DNA from: an uncultured Collinsella sp.
Lineage (GTDB): Bacteria; Actinomycetota; Coriobacteriia; Coriobacteriales; Coriobacteriaceae
Assembly (NCBI GenBank): GCA_900542125.1
Contig: UQMO01000031.1
Location: forward strand, 1-26,943
Reading direction: 5' to 3'
Length of the DNA stretch: 26,943 bases
The notes under the pieces were generated by a model. It was not told where the DNA came from. It saw only the letters and a program-made list of their open reading frames with translations, and ran no database searches. The position numbers were made by a program, and so were the translations under genes. Below, piece by piece: positions 22,794 through 26,943 of this stretch (position 1 is its first letter; every line of letters begins with the position of its first letter).

Positions 22794-24395
22794 CTACGAC
22801 GCCAGCGTGGCGATGACGGCTTCGTCGCCGGCGTGTATGAGGGTGTTGCCGTCGGGGATGATGGTTCGGCCTTCGCGCTTGAGCATCACCACAATAAATG
22901 GGTGCTTGCCTTGCGGCACATCGCGCAGACGCTGTCCAGCTAAGCGGCCGTGGGGAGTCACGGTGACCTCGCGCAGCGTAACCTCGGCACGCTCTTCAAA
23001 TGTCGGGGCAGCCATCACCAATAGGTCGCCTTCTTCAATCACGGTATCGCCATTGGGCAGCACTGGGTGCGCGCCATCGCGCAGCACCAGGACCACCAGC
23101 ATGTCCGTCGCGCTGCCAATATCGGCGAGCGAGCGACCGGCAAACGGATGCCCCGCGCCCACCTTGAGCTTGACAAACGACATGCCGTCCTCGACGCGGT
23201 AGTCGTTAAAGGTGCGGCGCACGTCGCCTTCCGCGTCGATCATGTCGAGTTTCTTCGCCACTGCCGGCAGCAGCGAGCCCTGCACCACAATGCTCGACAC
23301 GGCAATCACGAAGACCAGGTCAAACAGGTCGTGACCGCCGGGAACACCGGCCACCACGGCAAAGAGACTAAACACGACCGAAGCTGCGCCGCGCAGGCCC
23401 GCCCAGCTTACGAGCGCAACCTGGCGGGGGTTCGTCTTAAAGGGCGCCAGCAGCATGCCCACGGCGATGGGGCGGCTCACGAAGAGCATAAACGCCATGA
23501 GTGCCAGGCCCGGCAGCAGCATTTGCGGCAGGCGGACGGGCGTCACGAGCAGGCCGAGCAAAAAGAAGATGGTCATCTCGGCCATCTCGGTGAGGGTGTC
23601 GAAGAAGTGCGCCAGTTCGACCTTGCCGGTGATGTCGCTCGCGCCTAGCACAATGCCGGCAAGGTACACGGCTAAAAAGCCGTTGCCGCCCAGGTAGCTC
23701 GGCAGCGCGTAGGCGACGATGGCCACGGCAAACAAGAAGATGGTCTGCGCACCCTCGGCTGTTGCCTGCGCGCGTTCGATCAGGCGGCTGGATGTCCAGC
23801 CAATGGCAAGACCCAGCCCCACGCCTAGGATGATTTGCTTGGCCAGCAGCACGGGGATGTTAACGTCGCCGCCCGCCGCGAGGGTCGCGAGCACGGCGGT
23901 GAGCATGTAGGCGACGGGGTCGTTGGAGCCCGATTCGACCTCGAGCAGCGAGTCGGTGCCGCCTTTTAGCGAAAGACTGTGCTCGCGCAGCACGCTAAAG
24001 ACGCTCGCCGCATCGGTCGACGCCACGACCGAGCCCAGCAGCAGACCGCCGATCCAGTCGAAGCCCAGCACGAAGTGCGCGAACACGCCGGTGATGCCAG
24101 CGGTGATGACGACGCCGAGCGTGCTCAGCAGCACCGCTGGCACGGCGACAGGTTTGGCGCGGTCGATGTTGGTGTTAAAGCCGCCGTAGAACATGATGAA
24201 CAGCAGCGCCGTGCTGCAAACGGTTTCGGTGAGCGCATAGTCGCTAAAGTCGATGTGCGCCGGACCGTTGACGCCCAGCAGCATGCCGAGCGCGATAAAG
24301 ATGAGCAGGGTGGGGAAGGGGAGCTTTTTGCCGACGGGTTTGATGGTCAGGCACAGAATAATGACGAGGCCGATAAAGAGAAGAATCTGGTTCAT
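22794..24395 (-). CDS. CPA1-type monovalent cation/proton antiporter with TrkA-C domains
   Basis: 533 residues. The first about 390 form a 12-13 helix antiporter of the NhaP/NhaP2 (CvrA) type. Ion-site motifs are STDAASVF (D128) and ESGSNDP (N158-D159), with GLRGAASVVFSLFA in a later helix, all typical of CPA1 exchangers. Two RCK_C/TrkA_C-like regulatory modules follow: about 410-475 (GHPFAGRSLADIG ... VLPNGDTVIEEGDLLVMAAP) and about 478-533 (RLAGQRLRDVPQGKHPF ... IIPDGNTLIHAGDEAVIA). The combination matches potassium/proton antiporters of the NhaP2/KefC-like branch, in the cytoplasmic membrane, exporting K+ or Na+ in exchange for protons. The Shine-Dalgarno is weak. It is a stand-alone gene. 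Confidence 0.9.
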   Translation of the reverse strand: MNQILLFIGLVIILCLTIKPVGKKLPFPTLLIFIALGMLLGVNGPAHIDFSDYALTETVCSTALLFIMFYGGFNTNIDRAKPVAVPAVLLSTLGVVITAGITGVFAHFVLGFDWIGGLLLGSVVASTDAASVFSVLREHSLSLKGGTDSLLEVESGSNDPVAYMLTAVLATLAAGGDVNIPVLLAKQIILGVGLGLAIGWTSSRLIERAQATAEGAQTIFLFAVAIVAYALPSYLGGNGFLAVYLAGIVLGASDITGKVELAHFFDTLTEMAEMTIFFLLGLLVTPVRLPQMLLPGLALMAFMLFVSRPIAVGMLLAPFKTNPRQVALVSWAGLRGAASVVFSLFAVVAGVPGGHDLFDLVFVIAVSSIVVQGSLLPAVAKKLDMIDAEGDVRRTFNDYRVEDGMSFVKLKVGAGHPFAGRSLADIGSATDMLVVLVLRDGAHPVLPNGDTVIEEGDLLVMAAPTFEERAEVTLREVTVTPHGRLAGQRLRDVPQGKHPFIVVMLKREGRTIIPDGNTLIHAGDEAVIATLAS

Positions 24396-24544
24396 AGGGA
24401 GTGTCCGCTCCTGGGTGGTTGGCGTGGCACGGTCAGTTGTCTACGGTTATTTGTACCCAAAGATGGTGGGTTTATGGGGTTGGATTGCGGGCGTGCGCGA
24501 TATCGTCATAGACGGCTGCCGTCTTTGCCTCTGCTCGGAAACCC

Positions 24545-24573
24545 TTTCCAGCTTTATTGCAACGGAGTACAAT
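24545..24573 (+). promoter_or_regulatory. Probable promoter of the metallophosphoesterase gene
   Basis: TTTCCA (24545-24550), 17 nt, TACAAT (24568-24573). The predicted leader of about 70 nt contains a hairpin TTGCGGC / GCCGCAA (24605-24631) just before the ribosome binding site. Confidence 0.45.
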
Positions 24574-24648
24574 GGGTAACGTTTAAGTTCAACTTGAAGT
24601 TTTAGTTGCGGCACCGGGCTTCGGCCGCAATGCAAGGAGAGGCGTACC

Positions 24649-25488
24649 ATGGCGATCTATGTGACATCTGATGCTCACGGGCACGTGCGTGCGCTTGACG
24701 AGGCCCTGTCTAAGATCTCGTTGACGTCCGACGACACGCTGTACGTGCTGGGCGACATGATCGATCGCGGGCCCGATCCGGTCGGCGTTATTAAGCTCGT
24801 GCGCTCGCTGCCCAACGCCCGCGTGCTCAAGGGCAATCACGAGCAGATCATGCTCGATGCCATCATTGGCCAGGATCCGCTCGATGCCGAGACCTGGGAT
24901 ATCAACGGTGGCTGGACGACGCGTGAGCAGCTCAACGACATGGAATTTGAGGCATACGAGGAGCTCGTGCGATGGATGGCCGCGCTGCCGCTCTACGCGG
25001 TGGTCGAGACTGCCGAGCGGCCGTACCTGCTGGTGCACGCCGGCATTCAGACCGAGGCGGCGCGTGCGTTTTTGCTTGAGCATGGTGTCGATTGCGGCGA
25101 CGGCAGGGGAGCGGTCGATGCCGATCGCGAGCTGCTGCAGCAAATGCTCGCCGTACAGTCGTCCGATGACTTGCTCTGGATTCGCCATGGCTATTGGGAT
25201 GCCCCGACGGGGCTGCTTTCTGCCGAGGGCAAGGGCCCGGTCGTGGTGAGCGGCCACACGCCCACGGTATCGCTTGGGCGCTATTGCGAGGTCGGTGGTC
25301 TGGCGGGGCTCGATGAGGAATCGGGACGCGGGCAGATCGTGCGCTTGGGCGTCGAGGACACTGCCGGTGTGCCCGATCGCATCGACATCGACTGCGCCGC
25401 CGCCACCGGCTCCGAGTTCGGCCGCGTGGGCATCCTGCGCCTGGACGACGGGGCGGAGTTCTACGCGAACATCAACCCGGGCGAATAA
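24649..25488 (+). CDS. Calcineurin-like metallophosphoesterase
   Basis: 279 residues of the PPP-like/calcineurin superfamily. All metal motifs are present: D8-x-H10 in SDAHG, GDMIDRG (35-41), GNHE (62-65), the LLVHAG histidine (H130) and SGHTP (201-205). The layout resembles PrpA/ApaH-type bacterial Ser/Thr phosphatases and diadenosine-tetraphosphate hydrolases; the exact substrate is not predictable. No signal peptide, so cytoplasmic. CAAGGAGAGG lies before ATG 24649. It stands alone with its own promoter. Confidence 0.9.
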   Translation: MAIYVTSDAHGHVRALDEALSKISLTSDDTLYVLGDMIDRGPDPVGVIKLVRSLPNARVLKGNHEQIMLDAIIGQDPLDAETWDINGGWTTREQLNDMEFEAYEELVRWMAALPLYAVVETAERPYLLVHAGIQTEAARAFLLEHGVDCGDGRGAVDADRELLQQMLAVQSSDDLLWIRHGYWDAPTGLLSAEGKGPVVVSGHTPTVSLGRYCEVGGLAGLDEESGRGQIVRLGVEDTAGVPDRIDIDCAAATGSEFGRVGILRLDDGAEFYANINPGE

Positions 25489-25673
25489 TCGGTGCAAGGG
25501 GTAGCTAATTTGGGATGGGGCTTTTTTTGACTACTTTTGCCCTTCTGCCCGCTAATTGATTTCCCTGGGACGTGTCTCTATAGTTTTGTCAACCGCGTGC
25601 TTCGCGCCATTTCGGCATGACGCATCCGGGCGCCCGGCGCCCCCGCTTCCCCTTCGGTTGGCCCCGCCGCCCG
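25489..25673. other. Gene-free interval with the probable right edge of the IS110 element
   Basis: 185 bp. 25489-25590 is AT-rich with a T7 run (25522-25528) that has no convincing stem before it. From about 25590 the sequence becomes very GC-rich, as in the transposase, and includes GGGCGCC/GGCGCCC (about 25629-25643). The composition break suggests the element ends near 25570-25610, close to a minus-strand TTGACAAAACTATAGAGAC stretch; the exact end is not determinable alone. Confidence 0.5.
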
Positions 25674-26896
25674 CTAGGCCGCGTACGGGACGGCGTCGCG
25701 CATGATCGCGTAGATGACCTTGAGCCTCTTCCTCGCGACCGCCTTCAGCGCCTTGCTGTGCCTCATCCCCCTCGCCCTGCACTCCCCGTAGTACCTCCCG
25801 AACCTGTTGTCCGTGCCGATGAGGGAGTTGCAGCTGAATATGAGCAGGTTCTTGAGCTGCCTGTTCCCGCCGTGCTGCGGCGATGTCGACCTGATGCTGC
25901 TCCCGGAGCGCCTATCGGACGGCGCCACGCCGCAATAGCTCGCGAGCTCGTCGTGCCCCCTGAACGCGGATATGTCGATCGACGTCACCAGCGCCGCGGC
26001 GGTCTTGGGGCCGATCCCGGGCACCGTGAGGAGGCACTCGTAGACCTCGTCGCCCGCCAGCGAGTCGGCCACGAGCGAGTCGAGCTCCTCGATGTCGGCG
26101 TCGAGGGAGGCTATCTCCCGGGCGAGTATCCGGACCGCGACGTCCTCGCCGGCCGGGAGCCGCCTTCCCGAGCGCGACGAGGCCAGCAGCGCCTCCCAGA
26201 GCCTCCTGGCCCCCGCGGCGGGGGCGCCCGCGCGCCTGGCGGCGCTCGAGAACCTGCGCCAGCCGGCGGCCGAGCACCCGGCGGCCCCGCCGAACTCGGC
26301 CAGCATCGACACCTGCCAGCGGCTCGACGGGTCGACCGCGCCCTCGAGCGCGGGGTCGGCCTCGAGCAGGGTCGCGCGCAGCCTGTTCTTCGCGCGGGTC
26401 CTGGCGGACGACGCGAACTCGCGCTGCGACGACAGGATCCGCAGCGAGGCGGTCCCCTCGGGCTCCTCGGGCGCCGGCCTGAGGGCGCGGGGCACGCCGA
26501 GCGCGGTGCGCGCGATCACCTCGGCGTCGATGGCGTCGGTCTTCGCGATGCCGGGGAACATCCCGCGGGCCTGCTTCTCGGCATATCCGGGCAGGTAGGC
26601 GCAGGGGTTCCCGTGCGCATGGGCGCGCGCGAGGACCAGCGCGCCGATGTTTCGCTTCTGGTCGACGACGACCAGCGCGCCGGAGCCGGCCCGCTCGAGC
26701 ACCCGGTCGATGTCGTCGGGCCTGTTGGCCAGCTCGGCCCTGAAGGCGACGCCCCCTCCCGCATCGAGCGCGCACGCGCTGTGCGAGCTCTTCCCGACGT
26801 CGATCCCCAGGTAGGCCACGGGCGTCTCTGCTGCAGGCATGGTGTATCCTCTCCCTTGAGCCGGCCGTAAGCCGCGGAAGCGACACCCACATTACC
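25600..26896 (-). mobile_element. IS110-family insertion sequence, partial
   Basis: Transposase gene plus its downstream flank. Only 56 bp upstream of the transposase remain before adapter sequence starts, so the left end, where IS110-type elements encode their bridge RNA, is missing. Contig termination in a multicopy element is common. The right boundary is approximate. IS110 elements have no terminal inverted repeats. Confidence 0.75.
25674..26840 (-). CDS. IS110 family transposase
   Basis: 388 residues. The N-terminal RuvC-like DEDD domain starts YLGIDVGKSSH (D14) and includes ALVVVDQKRNIGAL (acid at 60) and PGIAKTDAIDAEVIA (D102, D105). The second acid appears to be Asp rather than the usual Glu. 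The C-terminal Transposase_20 domain has LLTVPGIGPKTAAALVTSI, a helix-hairpin-helix. It is followed by SYCGVAPSDRRSGSS and QHGGNRQLKNLL, the region carrying the serine nucleophile. These transposases cut and exchange DNA guided by a bridge RNA from the element's non-coding end. ATG 26840 has GGGAGAGG upstream. The frame is intact and very GC-rich compared with neighbours. Confidence 0.93.
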   Translation of the reverse strand: MPAAETPVAYLGIDVGKSSHSACALDAGGGVAFRAELANRPDDIDRVLERAGSGALVVVDQKRNIGALVLARAHAHGNPCAYLPGYAEKQARGMFPGIAKTDAIDAEVIARTALGVPRALRPAPEEPEGTASLRILSSQREFASSARTRAKNRLRATLLEADPALEGAVDPSSRWQVSMLAEFGGAAGCSAAGWRRFSSAARRAGAPAAGARRLWEALLASSRSGRRLPAGEDVAVRILAREIASLDADIEELDSLVADSLAGDEVYECLLTVPGIGPKTAAALVTSIDISAFRGHDELASYCGVAPSDRRSGSSIRSTSPQHGGNRQLKNLLIFSCNSLIGTDNRFGRYYGECRARGMRHSKALKAVARKRLKVIYAIMRDAVPYAA

Positions 26897-26943
26897 CTGT
26901 CTCTTATACACATCTGACGCTGCCGACGAAGGCTTAGGTGTAG
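26897..26943 (+). other. Nextera mosaic end, read-1 adapter and i5 index (artifact)
   Basis: 26897-26915 is the Tn5 mosaic end CTGTCTCTTATACACATCT, 26916-26929 the read-1 adapter GACGCTGCCGACGA, 26930-26937 the index AGGCTTAG (reverse of CTAAGCCT, resembling S508), and 26938-26943 the start of P5. Open frames here give the familiar artifact peptides MCIRDR and MYKRQ. Not genomic. Confidence 0.98.

Noticed and set aside
25617..26870. 417-codon plus-strand open frame over the IS110 transposase
   Set aside because: Pro/Arg/Gly-rich shadow of the transposase in very GC-rich DNA.
25912..26913. Minus-strand open frame starting MCIRDR, and another starting MYKRQ
   Set aside because: The N-termini are translated Nextera adapter, a well-known database artifact.
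1..26943. tRNA, rRNA or prophage integration sites
   Set aside because: No tRNA-like cloverleaf, rRNA stretch, integrase or att duplication was seen by eye at the edges of the defence island.

Overview
The window looks like a short-read contig from a Coriobacteriia gut actinobacterium, most likely Collinsella or a close relative. This is inferred from the GC-rich codon use, the protein style and the mix of genes; there is no rRNA or marker gene to settle it. Both contig ends carry Illumina/Nextera adapter (1-55 and 26897-26943). These bases are not genomic, and no claim should rest on them.

Layout. 46-593 (-) is a peptidase of family M20 cut off by the contig end. 748-1797 (+) encodes a protein with a DUF559/VSR-like nuclease-fold C-terminus. 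2146-4504 (-) is the serine biosynthesis pair serC-serA with a terminator behind serA. 4636-4809 (-) is a 57-codon solitary Phd/RelB-like antitoxin with its own palindromic operator. 5117-19837 (+) is a complete type 1 BREX phage-defence operon in canonical order: brxA, brxB, brxC, pglX, pglZ, brxL. Two uncharacterised genes (19912-21264 and 21292-21495) follow in the same direction. 21503-22666 is a second defence-like module: a DUF3800 gene (-) preceded by a promoter and a small terminated structured RNA, with two more diverged copies of that RNA nearby. A long hairpin (22709-22781), a CPA1-type antiporter (22794-24395, -), a metallophosphoesterase (24649-25488, +) and an IS110-family element running into the contig end (25674-26896, -) complete the window.

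How the genes work together. In BREX, the PglX adenine methyltransferase marks host DNA and the BrxB/BrxC/PglZ/BrxL set blocks phage replication on unmarked DNA. Two things here depart from the textbook locus. (1) An 11-G tract lies at the 5' end of brxA. The best ribosome binding site/start combination (GTG 5117) enters the tract in a different frame from the brxA body, so the gene looks phase-variable and OFF in this assembly unless translation begins inside or after the tract. (2) pglX is broken into an N-terminal methyltransferase/target-recognition part (828 aa) and a C-terminal part (322 aa). Between them sits a gene for a protein with a HEPN-type R-x4-H motif and a winged-helix-like tail. 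The recognition part of pglX plus the HEPN gene form one AT-rich block inside GC-rich BREX genes, which suggests a horizontally exchanged cassette.

The DUF3800 RNA module adjoins BREX, so 4.6-22.7 kb reads as a defence island between housekeeping genes. The most novel points are the brxA G tract, the split PglX with its HEPN cassette, and the three-copy DUF3800-associated RNA, in which the duplicated unit coincides with the predicted transcript.
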